Shown here: positions 50,908 to 59,284 of the stretch, piece by piece
How the letters are laid out: each line of letters begins with the position of its first letter
Position numbering within the stretch: position 1 is the stretch's first letter
DNA from: Mucilaginibacter endophyticus
GTDB lineage: Bacteria > Bacteroidota > Bacteroidia > Sphingobacteriales > Sphingobacteriaceae
Assembly: GCF_003351025.1 (NCBI RefSeq)
Contig: NZ_QPCG01000005.1
Span: 23,931-87,930 of the forward strand
Length of the DNA stretch: 64,000 nucleotides
Direction of reading: 5' to 3'
Translations under genes and position numbers: made by a program
The notes under the pieces: generated by a model
What the model was told of the DNA's origin: nothing
Database searches by the model: none
What the model saw: only the letters and a program-made list of their open reading frames with translations

Positions 50908-51600
50908 ATGAAAACATCTGAACAAGAAAGCATAGGCGGGGCAAACATGGCCAGGAGGTCATTTTTACGCTATGCGGGGTTAGGCGTAGCATCAGCCGGC
51001 CTGTTAGCTACTGCGGCTTGCCACAAAGATCATAAGGTAGTTGTTGGCGGCGGCATTGATATCGGCGCCAAAGGCGATCTTGCCATCCTCAATTATGCTT
51101 ACGCACTTGAGCAACTGGAAGCCGCGTTCTATATCCAGGTAATTACCACTCCTTATTCTGGTATGACTTCCGACGAGAAAGCGCTTTTTACCAGTATCCG
51201 CGACCATGAGGTACTTCACCGTGAATTTTTCAAGGCTGCCTTAGGCGGTAACGCTATCCCTTCACTTACTGTCGATTTTAGCACTATTGATTTTACTAAA
51301 AAATCTGCTGTGCTTGGTGCCGCCAAAGCATTTGAAGATACCGGGGTTAAAGCTTATGATGGTGCAGGTTATTTGATACAGGATGCAGGCTATCTGACCA
51401 TTGCAGGTAAAATTGTATCGGTTGAGGCCAGGCACGCGGCACTCATCAGCAATATGCTTGTTGCGGGCTCATTTGCTGCCGATGACCAGGTAGATAGCAA
51501 TGGACTGAATAAATCAGCAACCATTGCAGAGGTATTGCCTATCGCCAATACCTATCTGAAAACCAAAGTGAGTGCAACTAATTACAGTTACGTAGCTTAA
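50908..51600 (+). CDS. Tat-type exported ferritin-like protein 1
   Basis: A 230-residue protein with a twin-arginine signal (MARRSFLRYAGLGVASAGLL) that runs into a possible lipobox (LATAACHKDHK). The mature ferritin-like four-helix bundle has all iron ligands: E in ALEQLEAAFY, ExxH in IRDHEVLHREFFK, E in AFEDTGVKAY, and ExxH in VSVEARHAALI. It is probably a periplasmic or surface-anchored di-iron protein. A paralogue follows 13 bp downstream. Its partner or substrate is unknown. Confidence 0.85.
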   Translation: MKTSEQESIGGANMARRSFLRYAGLGVASAGLLATAACHKDHKVVVGGGIDIGAKGDLAILNYAYALEQLEAAFYIQVITTPYSGMTSDEKALFTSIRDHEVLHREFFKAALGGNAIPSLTVDFSTIDFTKKSAVLGAAKAFEDTGVKAYDGAGYLIQDAGYLTIAGKIVSVEARHAALISNMLVAGSFAADDQVDSNGLNKSATIAEVLPIANTYLKTKVSATNYSYVA

Positions 51601-51613
51601 TCCCCACATCGCC

Positions 51614-52459
51614 ATGAATTTATTTAACATAATAGACGAAATAGAAAAATTTGATCCGGAATTAAACGACAGGCTTAACCCGCGTCGTGCAGCCATCAAA
51701 AATATAACAAGCTTTGGTTCAAAAGTGGCTATGGCCGCCGTGCCGTTTGCTATGGGCACCATGCTCAAAAGAGCCTACGGCGCTACTGCCGCCCCAACAG
51801 TTGTTGAGGTTTTAAACTATGCCTTAACGCTTGAATACCTCGAATCATCATTTTACAACCAGGGAGCGGCTTCGGCAGGTTTAATCCCCGCCGCGGGGGC
51901 ATCTTACATCAACACCGTAAAAGATGATGAGAACCAGCACGTAGCTTTCCTGAAAACTGCTATTACTGCTTCGGGCGGCACACCTGTTACTTCGCCTAAA
52001 TTTGATTTTACCGCAGGCGGCGGTACCGGCAATGGTCCGTTTAAAGGCTTGTTTAGTAATTATACCCTGTTTTTAAAAGTGGCATTAGCTTTTGAGGATA
52101 CCGGTGTACGTGCTTACAAAGGTCAGGCCCCCAACTTGCTTGGAAACAAAGATATTTTGACTGCAGCCTTATCTATCCACGCGGTTGAAGCCCGCCACGC
52201 GTCGGCTATCCGCCAGTTATTGGGTGTATCTCCGTGGATCACCAGTACAGCAACATTAGGCAACGATACCGGAGTATCGCAGGTAAACGGTAATTATGAT
52301 GGAGAACAAAATGTTACCCAGGGACCTGTGAATGTTACTACATTGCCAAGTATATCGGGTTCAACAACATCTGTTGCTATTGCTACAGCAGCTTTTGATG
52401 AACCATTATCTATGGACCAGGTATTGGCTTTATTAGTAGGTACTTTTATTTATACCTAA
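51614..52459 (+). CDS. Tat-type exported ferritin-like protein 2
   Basis: A 281-residue paralogue of the preceding gene. After a short cytosolic stretch (MNLFNIIDEIEKFDPELNDRL), a PRRAAIKNITSFGSKVAMAAV segment resembles a twin-arginine signal placed 25 residues inside. The di-iron ligand pattern is complete: TLEYLESSFYN, DDENQHVAFLKT (ExxH), AFEDTGVRAYKG and AVEARHASAIR (ExxH). The two genes probably form an operon and may encode a heteromeric complex (inference). Confidence 0.83.
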   Translation: MNLFNIIDEIEKFDPELNDRLNPRRAAIKNITSFGSKVAMAAVPFAMGTMLKRAYGATAAPTVVEVLNYALTLEYLESSFYNQGAASAGLIPAAGASYINTVKDDENQHVAFLKTAITASGGTPVTSPKFDFTAGGGTGNGPFKGLFSNYTLFLKVALAFEDTGVRAYKGQAPNLLGNKDILTAALSIHAVEARHASAIRQLLGVSPWITSTATLGNDTGVSQVNGNYDGEQNVTQGPVNVTTLPSISGSTTSVAIATAAFDEPLSMDQVLALLVGTFIYT

Positions 52460-52480
52460 ATAGCATATCCTTCAGAAATG

Positions 52481-52514
52481 AAAAGACCGGTAGCAATAGC
52501 TCCGGTCTTTTTTT
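52481..52514 (+). terminator. Intrinsic terminator after the ferritin-like pair
   Basis: AAAGACCGG (52482-52490) pairs with CCGGTCTTT (52502-52510), followed by T residues. It lies between the ferritin-like unit and the convergent thioredoxin gene. Confidence 0.85.
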
Positions 52515-52529
52515 ATGCCCGAATTTTAA

Positions 52530-52976
52530 TTATTTATTTAATGCCTGCTGCCCAAATTTGATGAGATCATTAGCCCTGATATAGCCTACCGTTCCCGAAA
52601 CGGGTTTGCCCTTGCTGGTAAATATGATCATGGTTGGATAAGCCTGCAGGCCCCATTCGGCAGCAAGCGCCGGGCCTTGCCCTTTTTCCATATCAATGGC
52701 CACGTTTACAAAATTGTCGTTGTAAAAATCGGCTACTTTATTATTTTTAAATGTAGTGGCCTTGAGCATTTTGCAGGGGCCGCACCAGCTGGCATAAGCA
52801 TCAACAAAAATATATTTGTTTTGGCGGGCTGCCTGTTTTAAGGCTTCGGTCCACGAGTTTTCAATAAAATTGATTTGGGTTGATGACTTGCTTAGGGTTG
52901 CCTGAGCTTGGGCATTAAAACCGAAAGTAATATTAAGCAGGATAACAAAGCAGATTGTAAGCAGGATTTTTTTCAT
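52530..52976 (-). CDS. Secreted thioredoxin-family protein
   Basis: A 148-residue protein with a signal peptide (MKKILLTICFVILLNITFGFNAQAQ). The thioredoxin fold has the WCGPC active site in VDAYASWCGPCKMLKATTF, followed by NVAIDMEKGQG and the cis-Pro region AYPTMIIFTSKGK. It likely reduces disulfides in the periplasm. It lies downstream of the Gln-rich DUF6600 gene, but a hairpin at 53004-53039 separates them. Confidence 0.93.
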   Translation of the reverse strand: MKKILLTICFVILLNITFGFNAQAQATLSKSSTQINFIENSWTEALKQAARQNKYIFVDAYASWCGPCKMLKATTFKNNKVADFYNDNFVNVAIDMEKGQGPALAAEWGLQAYPTMIIFTSKGKPVSGTVGYIRANDLIKFGQQALNK

Positions 52977-53003
52977 TCTTATTATAAGGTATTCACAATA
53001 CTA

Positions 53004-53039
53004 AAACAGCACGTATATAATGCTTTATACGTGCTGTTT
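53004..53039 (-). terminator. Hairpin after the Gln-rich gene
   Basis: A 14-bp stem (53004-53017 with 53026-53039) with an 8-nt loop lies 24 bp past the TAA at 53063-53065. It supports 53063 as the original 3' end of the Gln-rich gene. The following T run is short, so it may be a weak terminator. Confidence 0.6.
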
Positions 53040-53062
53040 ATTGTAGCGGTTATAAATTTATT

Positions 53063-54997
53063 TTATCGGTTTGCAGGTCGTCTTTCCTGTTGCTGGCGCT
53101 GCTGTTCCTGCTGCTGACGTTGAGCTTGTTGTTGTTGCTGTTGTTGCTGACGTTGCTGCGCCTGCTGCTGCCTTTGAGCCTGCTGCTGCTGTTGTTGTTG
53201 CTGACGTTGCTGTTCCTGCTGTTGCCTTTGGGCTTGTTGTTGCTGCTGGCGTTGTTGTTCCTGCTGCTGCCTTTGGGCTTGTTGCTGTTGCTGACGTTGC
53301 TGCTCCTGCTGCTGGCGCTGAGCCTGCTGTTGCTGCTGGCGTTGTTGTTCTTGTTGCTGACGTTGGGCTTGTTGCTGTTGCTGACGTTGCTGCTCCTGCT
53401 ACTGGCGCTGAGCCTGCTGTTGCTGCTGGCGTGGCTGTTCCTGCTGCTGCTTTTGGGCTTGTTGCTGTTGCTGCCGTTGGGCTTGTTGCTGTTGCTGCCG
53501 TTGGGCTTGTTGCTGTTGCTGCCGTTGGGCTTGTTGCTGTTGCTGCCGTTGGGCTTGTTGCTGTTGCTGACGTTGTTGATCTTGCTGCTGACGCTGAGCC
53601 TGCTGTTGTTGCTGACGTTGTTGTTCCTGCTGCTGCCTTTGGGCCTGTTGTTGCTGCTGGCGTTGCTGTTCCTGCTGCTGACGCTGGGCCTGTTGCTGCT
53701 GTTGTTGTTGCTGACGCTGTTGCAACTGCTGCTCTCTTTGAGCTTGCTGTTGTTGCTGGCGCTGCTGTGTCTGTTGCTGCCTTTGCGCTTGCTGATCCTG
53801 CTGGCTTTGCGGACGCTGTTGTTGCTCACCTCTGGCCTTTTGATCCTGCTGGCGTTGTTGCAATTGCTGCTGACGCTGTGCCTGCTGTTGTTGCTGACGC
53901 TGGGTTTGATCGTTCTGTTTTTGATCTAACTGTTGCTGCCTTTGGGATTGTTGCTGTTGCAAACGTTGTTGTGCCTGCTGCTGACGCTGAGCCTGGTTAT
54001 CGCCGGGCCTTGCATTTGGCTGGTTTGGTCGTGATCCGTTTGCAGGGTTAGGGCGGGCTACCGGGCCTGGACGATTAACCTGTACCACTTTATTATCAGG
54101 TTTTTCATTACGGGCCACTTCACGCAAACGTGCTGCATTGTTACGGTTTATGTTTGCGTTACCTGCTTGCCTGCTGGCTATACCGTTATTAGGATTTTGC
54201 TGACGATAAGCTGCAGCGTTTACTACCCTTGCCGGTCTTGCATCAGGCGCTTTCCTTATTTCCGGACGGTAAATGTTTACGGTGTTATTCACCACCCTGC
54301 CTCCGCCGTTCGGGCGGTTAACATTGGTGATATTATAAACCCTTACATTACGGTTATTGGTAACCTGCCTGATCTCATTAATCCTTGGCCCGGTTACATA
54401 GGTGCGGTTATTATTAACATAGGTATTGTTAATAATGGTTGTGTTATGAATAATGTTTACAACACGGGTGCGCGGTGCATAGTAGTTATAAATGTTTGGC
54501 CTGTTAATATACGCCTGCGGTGCGCAAACCCAATAATTATCTGGCACATTATAGCTGTTACCAAAAGATATGCTGATGCTGATACCAGGTTGCAAAGGAG
54601 CCCAGCCGTAATAACCGCCACCATGCCTCCAGCTTACCCATGCCGGAGCCCATTCGTGGCCCGGGATCCATTCCCAGCCATAATAGTCATCATAACGCCA
54701 GCGTCCATAGTGAAATGGCGCCCAGCCCCATTCATAATCAGATACCCAGGTGTTACCATAATCCGTTACCACCCAGTGACCGCGGGTAGCGTATGGCCTG
54801 AAATCGTCACCTGCGTCAGGTACCCAAACGTTACCATATTGCGGATCGCTTACCCAGGTGCCGTAAGGATCAAGTTCGTCGTAAAACTCCTGGTCGGATA
54901 CATAGCCTCCTTCCTGGGCTTTACCCATGTTTGGCGCGGCAAGCATTAGTAAAAATGCTATTAAGCTGATACCGCATATTTTATTGATGAATTTCAT
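53063..54997 (-). pseudogene. Secreted DUF6600 protein with Gln-rich tail, interrupted by in-frame TAG
   Basis: A signal peptide (residues 1-27) and a Trp/Tyr/Gly-rich DUF6600 region (DPYGTWVSDPQYGNVWVPDA, then WGWAPFHYGRWRYDDYYGWEW, then PAWVSWRHGGGYYGWAPL) are followed by an Asn/Val-rich region and a long tail of A-Q-R-Q5-type repeats. Translation stops after 532 residues at a TAG (53399-53401). The same frame then continues for 111 codons of the same repeat to a TAA at 53063, ending RQQQERRPANR. The TAG equals a CAG with one base changed, as seen by comparison with the sister unit near 53301. It may still give a functional 532-residue protein. Forward-strand frames in this region are shadows of the repeat. 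Confidence 0.82.
53453..53572. repeat. 24-bp tandem repeat inside the Gln-rich gene
   Basis: Four identical 24-bp units (each starting TTGGGCTTGTTGCTGTTGCT then GCCG) and a fifth with one change follow each other without spacers. On the minus strand each encodes eight residues rich in Gln with Arg and Ala. Exact identity between units suggests recent slippage. Confidence 0.92.
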
Positions 54998-55204
54998 AGT
55001 ATTTTAAGTTAAAATAGCGCTGTTAGGTTTACGTCTATAAACATATGACAGGCAGAAGTATAAAACGTTTAAAGCAAAAATTGTTTTAAAGGGTTAACAT
55101 AAACCAAGCCAGTGTAATTATGGGGATAAAATTTTATTGTTATCTTGTGTACCACGCTTAAAAATTAAATAATTTTGCTACCTGTTTTTTTATAAACTAC
55201 AACT

Positions 55205-56167
55205 ATGAGTACAGTAAATATTCCACGTCTGGATCTGAATACCTATATAAACGGCTCGGCCGAAGAACGCAAACAATTTTCGAACGATATTGGTAAAGCT
55301 TTTAATGAAACCGGGTTTGTTACCATCACAAACCATGGTTTGAGTAAAGAGCTGATAGATAAACTTTACGAGCAGGTAAAAGCCTTATTTGCCCTGCCCG
55401 ACGCGGTAAAACAACAATACGAAATTCCTGGTTTGGCAGGTCAGCGCGGCTATACCGGCAAAGGCAAAGAAACCGCCAAAGGTTTTAAAACGCCGGATTT
55501 GAAAGAGTTTTGGCAAATCGGTCAGACAGTGACCGATGACGACGCGCTTAAAGCCCAATACCCGGAAAATGTACAGGTGAACGAACTCTCTGAGTTTAAC
55601 CCAACCACTATCGAAGTTTATAAAAAGCTGGAAGCCGCAGGCAAACATTTGCTGCGCGCCATAGCTGTTTATCTGGAATTACCTGAGAATTATTTCGACG
55701 ATAAAGTACATAACGGAAACTCTATCCTGCGTAACCTGCATTACTTCCCGATATTGGATCCGGATTCGGTACCTGATGACGCGGTTCGTGCAGGTGCTCA
55801 TGAGGATATCAACCTCATTACCCTCTTGATAGGCGCCAGCGCAGATGGCCTCGAATTGTTAACCCGCGATAATACCTGGTTCCCGGTTAAAGCTTATGGG
55901 GAAGACTTAGTGGTTAACGTTGGCGATATGCTGCAGCGTTTAACCAACAATAAACTGAAATCAACCACCCATCGTGTAGTGAACCCGCCGCGTGAGTTGA
56001 TGAAGTTTTCCCGCTTTTCGGTGCCGTTTTTCCTGCACCCAAAATCAGGTATGGACTTAACCAGCCTTGATTCATGTATTGATGAACAGCATCCTAAGCT
56101 ATATACAGATATTACTGCAGGTGAATATCTGGATGAGCGTTTAAGAGAGATTGGATTGAAAATGTAG
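55205..56167 (+). CDS. 2OG-Fe(II) oxygenase, isopenicillin N synthase-like
   Basis: A 320-residue non-haem iron oxygenase. The N-terminal DIOX_N part (IPRLDLNTYINGSAEERKQF, then FNETGFVTITNHGLSKELID) is followed by the double-stranded beta-helix. Iron ligands fit H and D in GAHEDINLITLLIG and the distal His in KLKSTTHRVVNPP; 2-oxoglutarate binding fits the Arg-x-Ser in RFSVPFFLHPK. The substrate is not predictable. It is a single gene between the Gln-rich gene and a family A repeat. Confidence 0.93.
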   Translation: MSTVNIPRLDLNTYINGSAEERKQFSNDIGKAFNETGFVTITNHGLSKELIDKLYEQVKALFALPDAVKQQYEIPGLAGQRGYTGKGKETAKGFKTPDLKEFWQIGQTVTDDDALKAQYPENVQVNELSEFNPTTIEVYKKLEAAGKHLLRAIAVYLELPENYFDDKVHNGNSILRNLHYFPILDPDSVPDDAVRAGAHEDINLITLLIGASADGLELLTRDNTWFPVKAYGEDLVVNVGDMLQRLTNNKLKSTTHRVVNPPRELMKFSRFSVPFFLHPKSGMDLTSLDSCIDEQHPKLYTDITAGEYLDERLREIGLKM

Positions 56168-56180
56168 CAAACAAAATTAT

Positions 56181-56261
56181 GTTATTGCGAGGAACGAAGT
56201 AATCGCAAACTATACAAAGCGTCTCTGCCAATTGGGGATTGCTTCGTTCCTCGCAATGACG
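56181..56261. repeat. Palindromic intergenic repeat, family A (GAACGAAG form)
   Basis: An 81-bp element with arms TTATTGCGAGGAACGAAG and GCTTCGTTCCTCGCAATGAC. It matches the inner-arm type of the copy at 43049-43135, and lies 14 bp past the oxygenase stop codon. Confidence 0.88.
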
Positions 56262-56276
56262 TCTTTTACAAACAAC

Positions 56277-56305
56277 AAAGCCCTTCCAAAACTGAAAGGG
56301 CTTTT
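56277..56305. terminator. Hairpin between oxygenase and MFS genes
   Basis: AAAGCCCTT (56277-56285) pairs with AAGGGCTTT (56296-56304), with a short T run on the plus strand. It could end the oxygenase transcript, and perhaps the convergent MFS transcript. Confidence 0.55.
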
Positions 56306-56332
56306 GCATTTAAACAGGTAGATGAAATAAAT

Positions 56333-57571
56333 TTATTTAGCCAGTGCCGCTTTGCCGTCAACGCCATCCAAAGCTGCCTGCTTTCTCTTGTACAATACAA
56401 ATAATGCGGTAGCCAACACGCCAATAATACCTTCAACACAAACTGCACGGCGTGGACCAACTTCATTGGCTAACCAGCCGGCCATCAAACTGCCTACCGG
56501 GATCATTCCCTGGTAAGCCATCACGTAGTAGCTGATTGCCCTTGCCCTCATGCTTGGGATAGCGTGGGTTTGGATATAAGTGTTAATAGCTGATGTTTGC
56601 GCCATCATACCAACACCGGTAAAAACCATGAATGTTAAAGCGAAAGGCAGTTTGCCTGCATAAGCCACCATCAGCACACTGATACCAAAAATGAGGCTCG
56701 CCGCGCTCATGATCTTCACTAAGTTTTTGCTGCTTTTTAAGTTAGCCAGGTAAACTGCGCTGATCACTGAACCTAAACCAGCTGCGCTCTCAAACCAGCT
56801 GAAAGTTTTGGCATCGCCATTAAAAATATCTTTGGCAAAAATGGGCATCAGCGTATTAAAAGGAATAACGAACAAGCTGCTTGCGGTAAGCATCAGGATC
56901 ATGCTGCTCAGGTCGCTATCGCCAGATACATATCTGAAACCTTCCTGCAATTCTGTCCAGATGCTTTTTTCTGAACGGATGGGAACAATAGTGTTCAGCT
57001 TCATCATAAATAAACAGGCAAGCACCGGAACATAGCTCAAAAAGTTACCGAAGAAACAAACATCCTCACCAAAGGCACTTAAAACGATACCTGCAATTGC
57101 CGGCCCCGCAATACGTGCAAGGTTTGTCATAGTAGAGTTTAGAGCGATGGCATTAGGCAGATCGGCTTTATCATCAACCATATCCACCATTAATGATTGG
57201 CGACAGGTTACGTCAAAAGCGTTTACGATGCCCTGTAGTAAACTTAAACCAATAATGGCGGGAATGTTATAGATCTTGAAAAAGATCATGAAAGCAAAGG
57301 CAGCTGCCTGTAACATAGATACCACCTGGGTGATAACCAAAATGCGGTAACGGTTATGCCTGTCAACAATACTGCCTGCATAAGGGGCTAATATCAGGGA
57401 TGGGATCAGGCTCACAAAACCCACTATACCCAGTAAAAGAGCCGAACCTGTGAGGCGGTAAACCAGCCAGCTCACTGCTGTTTTTTGCATCCATGTGCCA
57501 ATGAGGGATATTGACTGACCGTAAAAAAACAGCTTAAAATTACGGTACTTTAAAGAGCGAAACACATTCAT
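56333..57571 (-). CDS. MFS transporter (MFS_3 exporter type)
   Basis: A 412-residue transporter with about twelve membrane helices. The first part is FRSLKYRNFKLFFYGQSISLIGTWMQKTAVSWLVYRLTGSALLLGIVGF, typical of the MFS_3 (enterobactin exporter EntS-like) group. Loop motifs include APYAGSIVDRHNRYRILVITQ and the second-half GLGSVISAVYLANL. It is divergent from a LysR regulator, whose gene starts 143 bp away, which suggests regulation by it. The substrate is unknown. Confidence 0.92.
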   Translation of the reverse strand: MNVFRSLKYRNFKLFFYGQSISLIGTWMQKTAVSWLVYRLTGSALLLGIVGFVSLIPSLILAPYAGSIVDRHNRYRILVITQVVSMLQAAAFAFMIFFKIYNIPAIIGLSLLQGIVNAFDVTCRQSLMVDMVDDKADLPNAIALNSTMTNLARIAGPAIAGIVLSAFGEDVCFFGNFLSYVPVLACLFMMKLNTIVPIRSEKSIWTELQEGFRYVSGDSDLSSMILMLTASSLFVIPFNTLMPIFAKDIFNGDAKTFSWFESAAGLGSVISAVYLANLKSSKNLVKIMSAASLIFGISVLMVAYAGKLPFALTFMVFTGVGMMAQTSAINTYIQTHAIPSMRARAISYYVMAYQGMIPVGSLMAGWLANEVGPRRAVCVEGIIGVLATALFVLYKRKQAALDGVDGKAALAK

Positions 57572-57660
57572 TTGTTCAATTCATAACAAAAGCAAATTCA
57601 GGGGAGTACTTAATGCAAGACTATTGAATTGTTTTATGATGCAAATATCGCCCTTATTGA

Positions 57661-57668
57661 TACATTTG
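57661..57668 (+). promoter_or_regulatory. -7 box of the LysR-type regulator gene
   Basis: TACATTTG matches the -7 consensus, 46 bp upstream of the LysR gene start at 57715. The upstream box is not clear. The 143-bp divergent gap also holds the promoter of the MFS gene, where a LysR operator is expected but was not identified. Confidence 0.45.
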
Positions 57669-57714
57669 TAAAATAGATTATTTTAATAGAATTGATAGGA
57701 AAAAACGATTGATT

Positions 57715-58596
57715 ATGGAACTGCGCCAGTTACAATACTTTGTTAAAGCGGCGGAAACTATGAACTTTACCGAGGCTGCGGCAGCTGTGTTTATTACACA
57801 AAGCACGCTATCGCAACAGATTAAGCAACTGGAAGAGGAACTGGGCATGCTCCTGTTCGATAGGATTGGGAAACACGTACGCATCACCGAGGCTGGGCAT
57901 ATATTTTTAACCCATGCCCGCAAGATACTGAATGACGTACAGCGAAGTAAACAAGCCATCAGCGAGTTACAAAACGCCACCACCGGCGAACTGAACCTCG
58001 GCGTTTCCTACGCGTTCACTTCATTGTTATTGCCAGCTTTGGCTCCGTTCAGCACCAAATATCCGGGTATTAAGATTTTTATTACTTACGGCAGCCCGGA
58101 AGAATTGGAAAAGAAACTGCGACTGGCCGAACTGGATATGATCCTTGCTTTTCATAACGAAAGCGACGACGAAGACCTAGAGATGCAAGAGTTATTTAGC
58201 TCGAGCGTGGTAATGGTGGTATCCAAGAGTAATCCGCTGGCGCAGCTCAAAAAAATAAGCCTGGAAGAGTTAGCCAGGCTTGATTTAATCCTGCCTGGAA
58301 AAGGCTTCAGTTCACGCGACTTTATTAATGATCTTTTCAATCGCAAAAAAATAGTGCCTAATATTAAGATAGAGCTTAATGACGTACATTCATTACTGGC
58401 CCTGGTTGAGAATGGGCAATGGGCTACCATTCTGAACGAAAAAGCCATCATCGGCTGGAATAAAGTAACCGCCATTCCCATTGAATCAAAAGAGATCAAA
58501 CGGCAATCATACATCCTGTGGCAAAAAGGTGTTTATCGTAAACGGGCTGCCATTTTGTTTATTGAAGAATTGATGCGGGTGATGGAGAGTGAGTAG
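57715..58596 (+). CDS. LysR-type transcriptional regulator
   Basis: A 293-residue regulator from MELRQLQYFVKAAETMNFTEA at 57715 (the frame is open from a TTG at 57709). The HTH is FTEAAAAVFITQSTLSQQIKQLEEELGMLLFDRIGKHVRITEAG. The effector-binding part follows (GELNLGVSYAFTSLLLPALAPF, then LILPGKGFSSRDFINDL). It is divergent from the MFS transporter gene and likely controls it in response to a small molecule; this is an inference from arrangement. Confidence 0.95.
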   Translation: MELRQLQYFVKAAETMNFTEAAAAVFITQSTLSQQIKQLEEELGMLLFDRIGKHVRITEAGHIFLTHARKILNDVQRSKQAISELQNATTGELNLGVSYAFTSLLLPALAPFSTKYPGIKIFITYGSPEELEKKLRLAELDMILAFHNESDDEDLEMQELFSSSVVMVVSKSNPLAQLKKISLEELARLDLILPGKGFSSRDFINDLFNRKKIVPNIKIELNDVHSLLALVENGQWATILNEKAIIGWNKVTAIPIESKEIKRQSYILWQKGVYRKRAAILFIEELMRVMESE

Positions 58597-58604
58597 AAAC
58601 TTTT

Positions 58605-58757
58605 TGTCATTTCGATAGAGCCTGTAGTGGCTTGAGCATTGGGGCGAAAGAGAAATCTTGTACGCCATATAAGTGCGTTACTAAGTTTACAAGCAGGGCG
58701 TATAAGATTTCTCCTCACGCTGTCGCTCATCCCCGCACTTGTTCGTTCGAAATGACA
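58605..58757. repeat. Palindromic repeat, family C
   Basis: A 153-bp element with ends TGTCATTTCGA and TCGAAATGACA and inner arms GAAATCTTGTACGCC and GCGTATAAGATTTC. It lies between the LysR gene and a convergent PH-like gene. Confidence 0.82.
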
Positions 58758-58801
58758 GGATTATATATTTCTTTCCCACGGTCGTGCCCCCACGGCCAAA
58801 A

Positions 58802-59284
58802 CTACTTCTTCATCTCTTCCCTTATCGCCCTCAAAAACTCGTTGGGGTGTTTGGAGCCGATGATATACAGAAGGCCATCACGGTCGGTAAGGTGGATAGC
58901 TTCGTTGCCTGAAGTAAAAAAGCGGATGGTGCCTTTGGTGTGCAGGTTATAAACCGGGTTATTGAAAAGATAGCGGCTGTACGTGCCTTTTTCTACCTTA
59001 ACAATGCTGTTCAGATCTATTTTTACAAGTTTGGTTGTCCACAGGCCATCAAGCATAACGCTTTTGTTTTCCACACGGGTGCGGAAATGCAGCAGGAAGC
59101 CCAGGATAATGGAGATAATAATGATGGCAAAGCCTACAACAACAAGCAAATCGCCGTTACGTTCACGTTCGTCGGTAAAAAAGTAGGCTGCAAAACAGAA
59201 CATGGCTAAAACCAGGCGTATGGTTAGCGGTATAAATTCCCGGCCAAGGTATTGCTTTTCAGTAAAAACGGATTTATCGCTCAT
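58802..59284 (-). CDS. Two-helix membrane protein with PH-like domain
   Basis: A 160-residue protein with two membrane helices (about residues 18-38 and 44-66). The remainder has a beta-strand pattern (SVMLDGLWTTKLVKIDLNSIVKVEKGTY, then GTIRFFTSGNEAIHLTDRDGLLYIIGSKHPNEFLRAIREEM) that resembles a bacterial PH-like domain. I recognise no precise family. Its start overlaps the tilS stop codon by 4 bp (59281-59284), so the genes are translationally coupled. Confidence 0.75.
   Translation of the reverse strand: MSDKSVFTEKQYLGREFIPLTIRLVLAMFCFAAYFFTDERERNGDLLVVVGFAIIIISIILGFLLHFRTRVENKSVMLDGLWTTKLVKIDLNSIVKVEKGTYSRYLFNNPVYNLHTKGTIRFFTSGNEAIHLTDRDGLLYIIGSKHPNEFLRAIREEMKK

Noticed and set aside
53453..53572. 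CRISPR-like regularly spaced repeats
   Set aside because: The 24-bp units follow each other without spacers and are part of a coding repeat; no cas gene is present.
53071..54051. Long forward frames rich in Val/Ala and in Leu, and a Ser/Asn-rich reverse frame at 53050-53829
   Set aside because: They are shadows of the CAG/CAA-rich repeat in other frames; the minus-strand Gln frame has the signal peptide, domain and terminator.
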